DNA of 57,574 nucleotides from an uncultured Pelagibacteraceae bacterium (GCA_902519325.1 CABYJU010000008.1:1-57574); one strand, 5' to 3'; numbered from the stretch's first letter, positions 36,618 through 46,393 are shown. Notes: generated by a model not told the origin, from the sequence alone. Made by a program: numbers and translations.

Positions 36618-37634
36618 ATGAATAGAATTAAATCAATTTACAAAGCTATTATAAGCTTAACATTTATTTTTTCATTTGTTCTTACTTCAACAGCTGCTTT
36701 TTCGGAAATAGTTGGACGTTTATCAGTTCACTGGAGTCCAAAGCACCATAGTGCAAAACATGCGCAAATATTTGCTGATGAAGTTAATAAAAGAGCAAAA
36801 GGGAAATTAAAAATAGAAGTTTATCCATCTAAACAATTGTTTGGAATTAGAGAAGTAATGGGAGCAGTAACTTCTGGTGCAGTTGAACTTGGAGGAATTG
36901 TTGGTGTAGTAAGTTTTCCGCCAATTAATAAAAACTTTAACGTTGCTTCATTTCCTGGATTATTTAATTCTTGGGAACAGCAAAGAGGGTTTTTTCAAAA
37001 TTCACCTAAAGGAAAAGAAATTTGGAGTGAATTAACAAAAAAAACTAATTCAACTTTAGTAATGTACAACCCAGTTGGACCTGTGATGACTTTTTCAAGT
37101 GCTAAAGAGTTAACTGGTATCGATGCTATGAAAGGTCTTAAGGCTAGAAGACTATTAAAAAGTGAAGAACCAATGTGGGATGCTTTAGGTGCAAACAGAG
37201 TATCTTTGCCAACTGGTGAAGTTTATACTTCATTACAAACTGGAATGATTGATACGATAAACAGTCCTCCAGGAAGTATCGAAGCATACAGCTGGTGGGA
37301 ATTTTTGAAATACGCTCAAAAGCCTTATCAATATTATGCTGATGCATATATTATGGCAAACTCAACTTGGTTTAATAGTTTATCTCCAGACCTACAAAAA
37401 ATCATAATGGATGTTGGTAAAGAAATAGGAAAAAGATCAACTGACTTAATTATGGATACTGGAGAAAGCACTCTTAAAAAATTCCAAGAAAGAGGTGGGG
37501 TTGTTACTACGCTTTCAGGAGCTGAAAAAGCTAAGTTTGATAAGCTTATGAAAGATGAAGTAATGCCAGCAATGGCTAAAATGATTGATGCTGACGCCTT
37601 AGAGGCAGCACAAGCATATGCTAAGAGCAATTAG
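36618..37634 (+). CDS. dctP: TRAP transporter periplasmic substrate-binding protein (DctP)
   Basis: 338 residues. Signal peptide at about 1-31 (ends near STAAFSE). The mature part follows the DctP fold: RLSVHWSPKHHSAKHAQIFADEV, IEVYPSKQLFGIREVMGAV, and GLKARRLLKSEE with the conserved substrate-carboxylate Arg. The ligand is not identifiable. A clear SD GAGAGG (36608-36613) precedes ATG by 4 nt. First gene of the DctPQM operon. Confidence 0.95.
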   Translation: MNRIKSIYKAIISLTFIFSFVLTSTAAFSEIVGRLSVHWSPKHHSAKHAQIFADEVNKRAKGKLKIEVYPSKQLFGIREVMGAVTSGAVELGGIVGVVSFPPINKNFNVASFPGLFNSWEQQRGFFQNSPKGKEIWSELTKKTNSTLVMYNPVGPVMTFSSAKELTGIDAMKGLKARRLLKSEEPMWDALGANRVSLPTGEVYTSLQTGMIDTINSPPGSIEAYSWWEFLKYAQKPYQYYADAYIMANSTWFNSLSPDLQKIIMDVGKEIGKRSTDLIMDTGESTLKKFQERGGVVTTLSGAEKAKFDKLMKDEVMPAMAKMIDADALEAAQAYAKSN

Positions 37635-37662
37635 AAGAAGTTAAACTTTTTCAAAAAAGATT

Positions 37663-38157
37663 ATGAGGGCATTGCGAGCTATTAATAATTTGCTAGCAAA
37701 AGCTGCAATTTCGCTCGCAATGTTCATTGTCTTTTTAATGGTGGCGGCTTTAGCTTTAAGTGCCACAACAAGATTTATCACAGGTACAGGATTTGCGTGG
37801 TTTATTGAATTACCACCAGTAATGGTGAGCTGGCTAGTTTTCCCATTACTTGGTCCTTTACTAAAACAAGGACAACATATTAAAGTAGATTTTTTAAGTC
37901 ATTATTTATCTGAGAAATCAAATAATATTGTTGCTACAATTGTAAATTTAATAGCTTTAATTTCTGCATGCGTATTCTTTAAAGCAGGAGTTGATGCTAC
38001 AACAATGTATTACAATCTTGGGCAGATGATGGAATTAGAAATTAATATTCCCATCTGGTGGATGTTTTTAGCATTCCCAGTAGGTTTTTTAATTTTAGCC
38101 TTAACTTCATTAGAACTTATTTTAGATAATTTAAAAATACTTTTCGGGAAAAAGTAG
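37663..38157 (+). CDS. dctQ: TRAP transporter small permease (DctQ)
   Basis: 164 residues with four hydrophobic helices (about 15-40, 48-62, 85-110, 126-150). FAWFIELPPVMVSWLVFPLLGPLLKQGQHIKVDFL is the DctQ signature. Stop is directly adjacent to the dctM start, so they are translated together. Confidence 0.95.
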   Translation: MRALRAINNLLAKAAISLAMFIVFLMVAALALSATTRFITGTGFAWFIELPPVMVSWLVFPLLGPLLKQGQHIKVDFLSHYLSEKSNNIVATIVNLIALISACVFFKAGVDATTMYYNLGQMMELEINIPIWWMFLAFPVGFLILALTSLELILDNLKILFGKK

Positions 38158-39423
38158 ATGTTTGGAATAGCTTTTATTATTTCTATAACAACGTTAATTA
38201 TCTCAGTTCCAATTTTTTTAGTTTTTGGCTTAGGAAGTTCACTAGCAGCAATTGCTGGATTAAATTTACCTTGGTCAGTTTTGATACAAGTTTCATTTGG
38301 TGCATTAACAAAACATGTTCTAATCGCTGTTCCACTTTTTATTTTTACTGGAATGGCTATGTTAAAAGGAGGCGCTGCATCAAGATTAGTTAAATTTACA
38401 ACAACTCTTGTTGGTCATTGGCCAGGTGGATTGGGTGTTGCGATGGTTATTGCGATGGGATTCTTCGCAGCTTTTTGTGGATCAATACTTGCAGCAATCA
38501 CTGCTGTTGGGACAATCATGATGCCAAAGATGATTGAACAAGGTTATCCAACACCATTTGTGGTTGTTCTAGCAGCTTCAGCTGCTTTACTAGAGGCATT
38601 GATACCTCCATCCAATGCAGCAATACTATTTAGTGCTCTAACTAATGTACCTGTATCAAAAACCTTTGCCGCAGGTGTTATACCAGGCTTAGTTCTCCTT
38701 GTTTTGATGGTCCTTCTAGTTTTGTTTAAATGCAGGCATATTAGAACAGATGAGAAGGCATCTTTTAAGGAAAGAGCAAGTTCTTTCATTGCTGCGCTAC
38801 CAGCATTGATAACTCCAGTGATAATTTTAGGTGGAATTTATGCGGGTATACTAACTCCATCAGAATCTGCTGCAGTTGCGGGTGTTTATGCAGTTTTAAT
38901 TGGATTTTTAATTTACCGTGAACTAACTTTTTCATCTTTGATGAATTGTTTAAGAGAAACTGCAATCATCACAGCAGTTATTTTTGCAATTATAGCAACT
39001 GCAACCTTCTTAAGTGTGGTTTTAACTTACACACAAGCTCCTCAAAAAATTATTACATTCTTCACTGATAAAGGGGTTAGTGTAAATCTGTTCTGGATAA
39101 TGCTCGGAGCAATATGTTTGATACTTGGAACTTTCATCGAAATTGTTCCAGTATTTTATTTAACAGTCCCAATTTTTGCAGCAATTACACTATCGTTCAA
39201 TCAAAGCTTACTTCATCTTTATGTAGTTTTTGTAGCTTTTGCTGGGATAGGAATGATAACGCCCCCCGTATGTGTTGGTATTTATACAGCTGCAGGAGTA
39301 ATCAAAGAAAATCCAGCCAAAGCTTTTAAAGAAGTTCCTCTATTTACGATTGTTGGAATAATTTATGGAATACTAATGATACTCTTTCCAATATTCTCAA
39401 CCTGGTTACCTGGGAAATTATAA
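38158..39423 (+). CDS. dctM: TRAP transporter large permease (DctM)
   Basis: 421 residues, about 12 transmembrane helices. Starts at ATG 38158 with no gap after dctQ. GMAMLKGGAASRLVKF, FCGSILAAITAVGTIMMPKM, PPSNAAILFSALTNVPVSKTFAAGVIPG and PSESAAVAGVYAVLIG are the DctM motifs. The late LGTFIEIVPVFYLTVPIF and ITPPVCVGIYTAAG also fit. With DctP and DctQ it completes a Na+-coupled TRAP importer for an organic acid. Confidence 0.97.
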   Translation: MFGIAFIISITTLIISVPIFLVFGLGSSLAAIAGLNLPWSVLIQVSFGALTKHVLIAVPLFIFTGMAMLKGGAASRLVKFTTTLVGHWPGGLGVAMVIAMGFFAAFCGSILAAITAVGTIMMPKMIEQGYPTPFVVVLAASAALLEALIPPSNAAILFSALTNVPVSKTFAAGVIPGLVLLVLMVLLVLFKCRHIRTDEKASFKERASSFIAALPALITPVIILGGIYAGILTPSESAAVAGVYAVLIGFLIYRELTFSSLMNCLRETAIITAVIFAIIATATFLSVVLTYTQAPQKIITFFTDKGVSVNLFWIMLGAICLILGTFIEIVPVFYLTVPIFAAITLSFNQSLLHLYVVFVAFAGIGMITPPVCVGIYTAAGVIKENPAKAFKEVPLFTIVGIIYGILMILFPIFSTWLPGKL

Positions 39424-39485
39424 GGGGAGAAAAGCTAAACTTGGGCTTATGATTCCCACGTCTAAATTAAAGTTCTTGTAACAAA

Positions 39486-39758
39486 TTATTTTTTTCTACT
39501 CTTCAGTTCTTTCATTACTTCTTCAATTTTTATACCACTTTTTTCTAGATACATAATTAAGTGATATAAAACATCTGCAGCTTCATGAATTTTATTAGAG
39601 TCTTGCTCTACTGCTTCAATTAACTCATTTATTTCTTCTAAAACTTTTTCTTTTGCTAAAGATTTATCCTCAAGAAGCTTATTCGTGTATGAGCCTTCAA
39701 CAGGGTTACTTTTTCGTTCTCTTGCAAGGGTAATGAGATCTTCTAATATCTTTAACAT
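39486..39758 (-). CDS. hisE: Phosphoribosyl-ATP pyrophosphatase
   Basis: 90 residues from ATG at 39756-39758, 1 bp after the hisF stop; a longer reading into hisF is possible but its start would lie inside hisF. The helical all-alpha NTP-PPase motif is KEKVLEEINELIEAVEQDSN with LIMYLEKSGI after HEAADVLYHL. Last gene of the minus-strand his run. Catalyses PRATP to PRAMP, the second step of histidine synthesis. Confidence 0.93.
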   Translation of the reverse strand: MLKILEDLITLARERKSNPVEGSYTNKLLEDKSLAKEKVLEEINELIEAVEQDSNKIHEAADVLYHLIMYLEKSGIKIEEVMKELKSRKK

Positions 39759-39759
39759 T

Positions 39760-40512
39760 CTAAATCCTAACAGGTATATCTTTTGAAGCCAAATATTGCT
39801 TAGCTTCATTTACTGAATAAGTTCCATAATGAAATATAGATGCAGCTAAAACAGCACTAGCACCTGATTTTATTCCATCAACTAAATGATCTAAAGTTCC
39901 AACTCCGCCAGATGCAATAACTGGAATATTGACCATAGACGATATATTTTGCATTAATGCAATATCATACCCTGATTGGGTACCATCTTTATCCATGGAT
40001 GTTACAAGAAGCTCTCCTGCCCCACACTTCTCCATTTTAGATGCAAATTCTAAAGCATTTATGCCTGTTGGATTTCTTCCCCCATGAGTAAAGATTTCCC
40101 ATCCATCATCTTTTCTCTTTGCATCAATAGCAACAACAATGCACTGTGATCCAAATTTTCTAGAACTATCTTCAACAACTTTTGCATTTTGCACAGCTGC
40201 CGTATTGATTGATACTTTATCAGCTCCACAATTAAGCAATTTATTAATATCATCAATACTTCTAACACCACCCCCTACCGTTAATGGAACGAAACATTTT
40301 TTAGAAGTTTTCTCTACTACTCCATAAATTGTATCTCTATTTTCATTTGAAGCAGTGATGTCTAAAAAGCAAATTTCATCTGCACCACCATCGCTATAAA
40401 CTTTTGCTTGTTCCACAGGGTCTCCCGCATCTTTAAGATCAACAAAGTTTATACCTTTTACAACACGGCCATTTTTAACATCTAGACAAGGAATAATTCT
40501 ATTTTTAAGCAT
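39760..40512 (-). CDS. hisF: Imidazole glycerol phosphate synthase cyclase subunit HisF
   Basis: 250 residues, TIM barrel. Starts [20 protein letters not shown] with catalytic Asp11; [21 protein letters not shown] includes the second catalytic Asp. The [16 protein letters not shown] and [17 protein letters not shown] segments bind phosphate. Works with HisH to make IGP and AICAR. Overlaps hisA by 8 bp. Confidence 0.97.
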   Translation of the reverse strand: MLKNRIIPCLDVKNGRVVKGINFVDLKDAGDPVEQAKVYSDGGADEICFLDITASNENRDTIYGVVEKTSKKCFVPLTVGGGVRSIDDINKLLNCGADKVSINTAAVQNAKVVEDSSRKFGSQCIVVAIDAKRKDDGWEIFTHGGRNPTGINALEFASKMEKCGAGELLVTSMDKDGTQSGYDIALMQNISSMVNIPVIASGGVGTLDHLVDGIKSGASAVLAASIFHYGTYSVNEAKQYLASKDIPVRI

Positions 40513-41224
40513 TTATTTCTTTTGCAAGTTCATCTAACTTTATGTCACCATCGTATATAGCTTTTCCTACTATAATACCTTCAATATTATTTAAATTTTT
40601 AGCTTTTTTAATATCATCAATTGATGAGACTCCGCCAGATATAACTACTGGACAATTTGAAATATCTGCCACTTTTTGTGTTTCTTCAAAATTTGGGCTC
40701 TGCTTAGTTCCATCTCTATTTATATCTGTATAAATGATCCTACTAACTCCATATTCGTTTACTTTTTTTAAATATTCAGTTGCCAATTTATCAGACTCTT
40801 CAGTCCATCCTGAAATCGCAAGATGACCATCCTTCACATCTAAGCCTAATGCAATTTGGTTTTGAAATTTATTACAAGCTTCTTCTAAAAATGTTCTATC
40901 TTTAATTGCAGCACTTCCCAATATTACTTTCTCTACACCCACATCAATATATTTTTGAATTGTTTCAAAATTTCTTACACCACCTCCTATTTCTATTTTA
41001 AGATCAAATTTTCTAACAATATCGTGAATAATATCTATATTTATTGGCTCACCGATTAGCGCACCATCTAAATCAACTATATGTAAATTTTTAAATCCAT
41101 TATCTTTATATCTTTCAGCCTGATCCACAGGTGACATTTCATATTCTGTTTTATTTTCAAAATCTCCTTTAATTAGTCTTACACATTTTTTATCTTTAAT
41201 ATCTATTGCTGGAAAAATTTTCAC
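40505..41224 (-). CDS. hisA: 1-(5-phosphoribosyl)-5-ProFAR isomerase HisA
   Basis: 239 residues, TIM barrel paralogous to HisF. Begins [16 protein letters not shown] with catalytic Asp8; [35 protein letters not shown] with the second catalytic Asp, and [15 protein letters not shown] follow. The start is GTG 41224, abutting the SHOCT gene stop, so the two are translated in succession. Confidence 0.97.
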   Translation of the reverse strand: MKIFPAIDIKDKKCVRLIKGDFENKTEYEMSPVDQAERYKDNGFKNLHIVDLDGALIGEPINIDIIHDIVRKFDLKIEIGGGVRNFETIQKYIDVGVEKVILGSAAIKDRTFLEEACNKFQNQIALGLDVKDGHLAISGWTEESDKLATEYLKKVNEYGVSRIIYTDINRDGTKQSPNFEETQKVADISNCPVVISGGVSSIDDIKKAKNLNNIEGIIVGKAIYDGDIKLDELAKEINA

Positions 41225-41277
41225 TTAATTTAAAATTTTCTTTTTAGCTTTTTCAAATTCTTCTTTTGACAAAACGC
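41225..41277 (-). repeat. SHOCT-tail coding repeat, copy 2
   Basis: About 53 bp at the 3' end of this gene matches 41882-41934 with roughly six mismatches. The encoded SHOCT tails differ at only a few residues (LYDDGVLSKEEFEKAKKK versus LYKSGVLSKEEFQKAKKK), implying duplication of the tail or conversion between copies. Confidence 0.8.
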
Positions 41278-41875
41278 CATCATCATATAACTTTTTTAAA
41301 GATTTAATTTGTTCTACTAGTTCACTATTTGACGAATTAGAATTATTATTTGAAGATGTATTTTTACTTTTATTTGTATTTAAATTTTGACTTTCACCTT
41401 TATAAAAATCTAGTTCTTTTAAAATTGAAAAAGTCTTACCTGCTTTAATTTCGGACTTTTTAAGCTTTCTTCTTTTTTTATCACTTCCATTATCCCAAAC
41501 AATTTTTGTTTTTACGGCAAACAAAAAACATTCTTGTGGGTAACCATCATTTTTTGCCATTTTTTTACAATCTCCTATGGCTAATGCTGAATAGTTTTTT
41601 TGATCTACATTCTGAGAAGCAAATTTTTTTGGTTGTCTTATAATACCAAAATAATGTCCATCCTCTGATATAGCAATAACATAAGGATTCCAATCTGCTT
41701 TTTCTGGTTCAGCCCACTTTCCTTTTGTTCCTCCACTGAAATAATATTCCAAAACATGTGCTGTATTTTCTGACAGATTTAAGGATCCTTTACCTTTTTT
41801 ATAAGTCTTAACAGCATAACTATTAGAGGTAAATACTATTGCAATCAGTAAGTAAATTAATATTTTAAAATTCAT
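41225..41875 (-). CDS. Exported protein with C-terminal SHOCT domain (his operon insertion, second copy)
   Basis: About 216 residues from ATG at 41873-41875 (a GTG at 41881 would add two). Signal peptide: NFKILIYLLIAIVFTSNSYA. Mature part has ENTAHVLEYYFSGG, WNPYVIAISEDGHYFGIIRQP and NYSALAIGDCKKMAKNDGYPQECFLFAV, with two Cys that may pair; this looks like a small periplasmic fold with a surface-exposed Asn/Ser linker. The last ~30 residues are a SHOCT domain (LYDDGVLSKEEFEKAKKKILN). Its stop abuts hisA and its start lies just before the upstream SHOCT gene's stop, so it is embedded in the his transcript. Function unknown. Confidence 0.85.
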   Translation of the reverse strand: MNFKILIYLLIAIVFTSNSYAVKTYKKGKGSLNLSENTAHVLEYYFSGGTKGKWAEPEKADWNPYVIAISEDGHYFGIIRQPKKFASQNVDQKNYSALAIGDCKKMAKNDGYPQECFLFAVKTKIVWDNGSDKKRRKLKKSEIKAGKTFSILKELDFYKGESQNLNTNKSKNTSSNNNSNSSNSELVEQIKSLKKLYDDGVLSKEEFEKAKKKILN

Positions 41876-41881
41876 TAACAC

Positions 41882-41934
41882 TTAATTTAATATTTTCTTT
41901 TTAGCTTTTTGAAATTCCTCTTTTGATAACACAC
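41882..41934 (-). repeat. SHOCT-tail coding repeat, copy 1
   Basis: Partner of 41225-41277: near-identical ~53 bp encoding the conserved SHOCT tail at the end of the adjacent exported protein gene. The upstream parts of the two genes are not similar, so the repeat is confined to the tail. Confidence 0.8.
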
Positions 41935-42793
41935 CAGATTTGTAAAGTTCGTTTAAATCTTGAATCTGATTTATAAAATCAGTATCTTTATTCGAACTCT
42001 CAATTTTAATAGATTTACTTTTCGATTTAAAAGAATCATCTATTATTTGGTCAAAATCTGAGAAGAAAGTTTTACAATTAACCACGCAATAACCATCCAT
42101 AACAAATAATTTATCATTAATTTCTGAAATATAGTAAGCAATATTACCCAGTTTAATCTTCGACGAAGTAAGTAGATATGTAATATCGCCATTTATTATA
42201 AGATAAGGCTTATTATTTGAATATTTCGATACAGTAAATTTTTCAAAATTTATGAATAAACCATCCATAAACATATAATAATCTTTGCCAGATGTTATTT
42301 CATTTTTAATTTTGTTAGAGAATTTTTGTAGTTCTTGTGAAGACATATCTCTTATTTCATCAATATTAATCCCGTATTCAGATAATATATCATTATCATT
42401 TATATTTTCATCAGTTCTAAAATATGTAAAAAATGTTCCAGAGTTATTTTTTTTTAAAATATTTTTTGTAGTCTTAAACAAACTTTTAACCTTGGTATCA
42501 CTGAACGAATCTATCATCTTATTATATTTAGTTATTATTGGCTTTATAGCTTTTATTTCTTCAAAATTTTTTCCAGCTTCTACCTGATTAACAATTTCTA
42601 GAGCTTTATTGTCAATTAAGCCAAAACAAGTTGAAAATTCTTGACAAAAAGAAGAGCCAAAGCTTGTATTACTCCAATTAATTACATTGAATTTATTAGG
42701 AAAAATTATTTTGTGCATTCCTAGATCTAACTCTTTTGTAAAAGATTTTGTTGAAATAAATATTAAACTTAAAATTAAAATATATTTTTTCAT
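41882..42793 (-). CDS. Exported protein with C-terminal SHOCT domain (his operon insertion, first copy)
   Basis: 303 residues. Signal peptide: KKYILILSLIFISTKSFT. The mature region (about 20-270) is unrecognised: LDLGMHKIIFPNKF, CQEFSTCFGLID with two Cys, a helical stretch to residue ~175, then MFMDGLFINFEKF, KIKLGNIAYYI and FVMDGYCVVNCKTFF with a second Cys pair. The C-terminal ~30 residues are a SHOCT domain (LYKSGVLSKEEFQKAKKKILN), shared with the next gene. It starts 1 bp after hisH and ends 6 bp before the next start, so it is embedded in the his operon. The mature parts of the two proteins do not look alike. Confidence 0.85.
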   Translation of the reverse strand: MKKYILILSLIFISTKSFTKELDLGMHKIIFPNKFNVINWSNTSFGSSFCQEFSTCFGLIDNKALEIVNQVEAGKNFEEIKAIKPIITKYNKMIDSFSDTKVKSLFKTTKNILKKNNSGTFFTYFRTDENINDNDILSEYGINIDEIRDMSSQELQKFSNKIKNEITSGKDYYMFMDGLFINFEKFTVSKYSNNKPYLIINGDITYLLTSSKIKLGNIAYYISEINDKLFVMDGYCVVNCKTFFSDFDQIIDDSFKSKSKSIKIESSNKDTDFINQIQDLNELYKSGVLSKEEFQKAKKKILN

Positions 42794-42794
42794 T

Positions 42795-43421
42795 TTATAA
42801 GTTTATAAAATTATTAATTATTTTTAGGCCAGTCTTATCACTTTTTTCAGGATGAAACTGCGTTCCAAATATATTGTCTTTTTCCACTGCACAAACTATT
42901 TTTGATGCATAATCAGTTATGGCAGCAGTGACAGACTTATCATTGGGTATAAACTCATAACTATGAACAAAATACATATGTGAGTTATTTTCAATGCCTT
43001 TAAAAATTTTACTATCTTTAACAAAATTTATTTGGTTCCAGCCAATATGAGGAAGTTTATATTTTCCATCCTGATTATCAATTTTAGAAACTTTGCCTGA
43101 AATCCATCCTAAACCTTTGGTTTCAACTTCTTCATAACCAACATCTGCAAACATTTGAAGGCCAACACAAATACCAAGAAGTGGTTTTTTATTATTTAAC
43201 GCAAACTCACTTAAAGTATCAATTAAACCATTTATGCTATTTAAACCATCTATACAGCTCTTAAATGAGCCCTGCCCTGGTAAAACTACCTTATCACTTA
43301 ATTTAATTTTATTTAAATCTGAGGTTACTTCAATATTGACTTTATCTTTGGCAACTTCCTTAAAGGAGTTTATTACAGAACTAATATTACCTGATTTATA
43401 GTCAACAATAGTGACGTCCAT
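42795..43421 (-). CDS. hisH: Imidazole glycerol phosphate synthase glutaminase subunit HisH
   Basis: 208 residues, class I glutamine amidotransferase. VVLPGQGSFKSCIDGL (oxyanion region), LLGICVGLQMF with nucleophile Cys85, and FGTQFHPEKSDKTG with the His/Glu of the triad. Supplies ammonia to HisF. hisB is 5 bp upstream, and the SHOCT gene follows after 1 bp. Confidence 0.97.
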   Translation of the reverse strand: MDVTIVDYKSGNISSVINSFKEVAKDKVNIEVTSDLNKIKLSDKVVLPGQGSFKSCIDGLNSINGLIDTLSEFALNNKKPLLGICVGLQMFADVGYEEVETKGLGWISGKVSKIDNQDGKYKLPHIGWNQINFVKDSKIFKGIENNSHMYFVHSYEFIPNDKSVTAAITDYASKIVCAVEKDNIFGTQFHPEKSDKTGLKIINNFINL

Positions 43422-43426
43422 TAATA

Positions 43427-44017
43427 TTATAGAGAGCCTTTTGTAGAGGGGATTGTACTTTTATTCCTGGGATCCAATTCTAGCGCAGTTCTTAAAGTCC
43501 TTGCTAGGCCTTTATAGCAAGACTCTATGATGTGATGACTATTATCACCGTAAATATTTTCAACATGCAAAGTAATACCTGCGGCTTGTGAAAAGGCTTG
43601 GAACCATTCTTTAAACAATTCCGTATCCATTTCACCTAGTTTCTCAACTTTTAATTTTACATTCCAAATTAAATAAGGTCTATTTGAAACATCTATTGCA
43701 ACTCGTGTTAATGTTTCATCCATTGGTAGCAGAATGTGAGCATATCTTCTAATACCTACAAATTTTTTTGAAGCTTTCTTTAAACATTCTCCGATAGCAA
43801 TTCCAGTGTCTTCGGTTGTGTGGTGAAGATCAATGTGTGTGTCACCTTTAGCTTTAACAGTTAAATCCATAGATGAGTGTTTAGATAATTGCTCAAGCAT
43901 ATGATCTAAGAAACCTATTCCTGTGTCAACTTTATACTTACCTTTGCCATCAATATTAAGGTCAACACTAATGTTGGTTTCTTTTGTTTTTCTAGCTATT
44001 TTTGCTTTTCTTTTCAT
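43427..44017 (-). CDS. hisB: Imidazoleglycerol-phosphate dehydratase
   Basis: 196 residues, the monofunctional (non-fused) form. [18 protein letters not shown] and [46 protein letters not shown] and [18 protein letters not shown] carry the Mn-binding His/Glu residues. First gene of the minus-strand his operon; the 90-bp gap to hslV (44018-44107) should contain its promoter too. Confidence 0.97.
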   Translation of the reverse strand: MKRKAKIARKTKETNISVDLNIDGKGKYKVDTGIGFLDHMLEQLSKHSSMDLTVKAKGDTHIDLHHTTEDTGIAIGECLKKASKKFVGIRRYAHILLPMDETLTRVAIDVSNRPYLIWNVKLKVEKLGEMDTELFKEWFQAFSQAAGITLHVENIYGDNSHHIIESCYKGLARTLRTALELDPRNKSTIPSTKGSL

Positions 44018-44072
44018 AATTTAAATTAGGTATATAGGTATTTCTGATTATATCAATAATACTGAACCTGGA

Positions 44073-44100
44073 CTTGAACTATTAAAATTCGTATCCATTT
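44073..44100 (+). promoter_or_regulatory. Putative sigma32 (RpoH)-type promoter of hslVU
   Basis: CTTGAA at 44073-44078, 14 nt spacer, then ATCCATTT at 44093-44100 fits the heat-shock consensus CTTGAA-N13-15-CCCCATNT except for two mismatches in the -10. It lies just upstream of hslV, a classic RpoH target. The -10 ends only 7 nt before the ATG and no SD is seen, so the transcript may be leaderless or nearly so. Sequence-based inference. Confidence 0.6.
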
Positions 44101-44107
44101 ATAGAAC

Positions 44108-44623
44108 ATGACAACAATTGTGCTTGTAAGAAAAAATAATGACGTAGTTGTGGCCAGTGACGGTCAAGTTAGCATGGGTAATACTGTAATTAAGAAAACT
44201 GCCAACAAAGTTCGTAAAATTGAGAAAAGAAATGTGATCGCGGGATTTGCAGGATCAACAGCAGATGCTTTAACATTGTTTGAAAGATTAGAGTCAAAGC
44301 TTGAAAAGCATGCGGGGAACCTGACGAGAGCTGCTGTGGAATTAGCAAAGGATTGGCGTACAGATAAATATTTGAGAAGATTAGAAGCCTTGATGGCTAT
44401 AGGTGACAAAGAAAAAAGTTTTATAATTTCTGGGACAGGTGATGTTCTTGAACCAGAAGGTGATGTTATTGGAATAGGTTCAGGTGGGAATTATGCTTTA
44501 GCAGCTGCAAAAGTATTAATGGATACTGATATGACAGCTGAGGAAATTGCAAAAAAATCTATTAAAGTTGCATCTGATATATGTGTATTTACTAATGATA
44601 ATTTGAGTATGGAGAAAATATAA
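44108..44623 (+). CDS. hslV: ATP-dependent protease subunit HslV
   Basis: 171 residues; the proteasome-like peptidase of HslUV (ClpQY). After removal of Met the catalytic Thr is residue 2 ([10 protein letters not shown]). [19 protein letters not shown] and [18 protein letters not shown] are family motifs. The TAA overlaps the hslU ATG (TAATG). Downstream of a sigma32-like promoter. Confidence 0.97.
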   Translation: MTTIVLVRKNNDVVVASDGQVSMGNTVIKKTANKVRKIEKRNVIAGFAGSTADALTLFERLESKLEKHAGNLTRAAVELAKDWRTDKYLRRLEALMAIGDKEKSFIISGTGDVLEPEGDVIGIGSGGNYALAAAKVLMDTDMTAEEIAKKSIKVASDICVFTNDNLSMEKI

Positions 44624-45990
44624 TGGAAAACTCAAATGTAACAACATTTCCAAAAGGGAAAGTCTCAAAAGAAAAAACAACAATTGCAAATTCATTATCA
44701 CCAAGAGAAATTGTTTCAGAATTAGACAGATTTGTTGTTGGGCAAAATAAAGCGAAAAGAGCTGTCGCGATTGCTTTAAGAAATAGATGGAGAAGACAAG
44801 CATTAGAAGACAATATGAAAGATGAAGTTCTTCCAAAAAATATCCTAATGATTGGACCAACAGGAGTGGGTAAAACAGAAATATCTAGGCGACTTTCAAA
44901 GTTAGCGGAAGCACCATTTGTGAAAGTTGAAGCAACTAGATTTACAGAAGTTGGATATGTTGGACGTGACGTAGAACAAATTGTCAGAGATCTTTTAGAA
45001 ATTGCTATTGCAATGGAAAAAGTAAAGAAAAGAAAGGAAGTTCACGCTCAAGCACAAAGATTAGCTGAAGATAGGGTTTTAGATGCGCTAGTTGGTAATA
45101 AAGCTAGTGTTGCAACAAGAGAGAGTTTTAGAAAAAGATTAAGAGATGGAGATTTAGATGATAATGAAATTGAAATAGCAGTTAGTGAATCTAATCAGAT
45201 GCCATCATTTGAAATACCTGGAATGCCAGGTGCAAATGTTGGAATGATAAATATCTCTGATATGCTCGGAAAATCTATGGGTCAAAAACCAAAGAAAAAG
45301 AAAATGTCAGTAAAAGAATCTCATGAAATTTTAATAAACGAAGAGTCAGACAAGCTTATTGAACAAGATAAAATTATTAAGTCAGCAAAAGATTCAACAG
45401 AAAATAACGGTATAGTTTTCTTGGATGAGATAGATAAAATTTCTGCAAGAACAGACCGAGTTGGAGGTGATGTTTCTAGAGAGGGAGTTCAAAGAGATTT
45501 ATTACCATTAATAGAGGGAACGACTGTTAGCACAAAATATGGACCTGTTAAAACTGACCACATTTTATTTATTGCTTCTGGTGCTTTTCAATTAGCAAAA
45601 CCATCGGATCTTTTGCCTGAGTTACAAGGAAGGCTTCCTATAAGAGTTGAGCTTGATGCACTAAACAGTGATGATTTTATTAGGATACTAAAAGAGCCTG
45701 ATAATAGTTTAATAAAACAATACAAAGCTCTTTTAAAGACTGAAAATGTTGATTTAGAATTTACAGAAGATGGAATTAATACAATTGCTCATATTGCAAG
45801 CGAAGTAAATTCATCTGTAGAAAATATAGGTGCAAGAAGGTTGCATACGATCATTGAGAGAGTCTTAGACGAAATTAGCTTTACAGCAACAGACAGAGCT
45901 GGAGAAAAAATAATAGTTGATGCCAAATACATCAAAGATAATATTGGCGAACTAGTAAAAGATACTGACCTATCAAAATTTATTTTATAA
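44623..45990 (+). CDS. hslU: ATP-dependent protease ATPase subunit HslU
   Basis: 455 residues, AAA+ unfoldase for Hsl[27 protein letters not shown] starts the N-domain. Walker [10 protein letters not shown] (Lys84), an I-domain from about 110 to 240, Walker [12 protein letters not shown], then [15 protein letters not shown] and [18 protein letters not shown]. The C-terminal LSKFIL tail is the segment inserted into HslV. Convergent 11-bp overlap with the Smr gene. Confidence 0.97.
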   Translation: MENSNVTTFPKGKVSKEKTTIANSLSPREIVSELDRFVVGQNKAKRAVAIALRNRWRRQALEDNMKDEVLPKNILMIGPTGVGKTEISRRLSKLAEAPFVKVEATRFTEVGYVGRDVEQIVRDLLEIAIAMEKVKKRKEVHAQAQRLAEDRVLDALVGNKASVATRESFRKRLRDGDLDDNEIEIAVSESNQMPSFEIPGMPGANVGMINISDMLGKSMGQKPKKKKMSVKESHEILINEESDKLIEQDKIIKSAKDSTENNGIVFLDEIDKISARTDRVGGDVSREGVQRDLLPLIEGTTVSTKYGPVKTDHILFIASGAFQLAKPSDLLPELQGRLPIRVELDALNSDDFIRILKEPDNSLIKQYKALLKTENVDLEFTEDGINTIAHIASEVNSSVENIGARRLHTIIERVLDEISFTATDRAGEKIIVDAKYIKDNIGELVKDTDLSKFIL

Positions 45991-46393
45991 CTTTTAGAAA
46001 AATATCAAAGTTTCCTCTTGAAGGACTTTTAACAGACTCAAAATCAATTCTAATAATTTTACTCATTAGTTCAGGATTATTTTTAATATATTCAGGCACT
46101 GAATGTTTTAAAATACTTAGATCTGTAGATTTATAAGGATCATTTAAATTTTTAGATCTCATACCTTTTCCAGTAATCACATTAATTTTTTTAATTTTGT
46201 TTAGATAACAATTCTCAATAAATTTTGAAATTTCTTTGTTAGCTTCATCTAAAGTATATCCATGAAGGTCTATTGATCTCTCTGATATACACCTATCAAC
46301 TGGTTGATCTAAATCCTTGCTCTCAAGTTTATTGGGGCTATTTAAAAAATTTTGCCAATCTTTTTTATCTTTGTCTGTTAACTTATTTGTCAA
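45980..46393 (-). CDS. Smr-domain protein
   Basis: 137 residues. [23 protein letters not shown] carries the DLHG motif, and [13 protein letters not shown] the TGxG motif of Smr domains, which act as nucleases or in DNA/RNA binding. It has no MutS part. The only reasonable start is TTG 46393, which overlaps the Tim44-like gene TGA (TTGA). Overlaps hslU at its 3' end. Confidence 0.88.
   Translation of the reverse strand: MTNKLTDKDKKDWQNFLNSPNKLESKDLDQPVDRCISERSIDLHGYTLDEANKEISKFIENCYLNKIKKINVITGKGMRSKNLNDPYKSTDLSILKHSVPEYIKNNPELMSKIIRIDFESVKSPSRGNFDIFLKVIK

Noticed and set aside
37144-37347. Minus-strand frame inside dctP
   Set aside because: Antisense to the periplasmic binding protein, with no signal of a real gene.
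39424-39485. Weak hairpin around TTGGG...CCCAC after dctM
   Set aside because: Only a 4-bp core stem with one mismatch beyond it and no T-tract; not a reliable terminator.
44516-44860. Minus-strand frame antisense to hslV/hslU
   Set aside because: Shadow of two well-conserved genes; low-complexity composition from reverse AT-rich codons.
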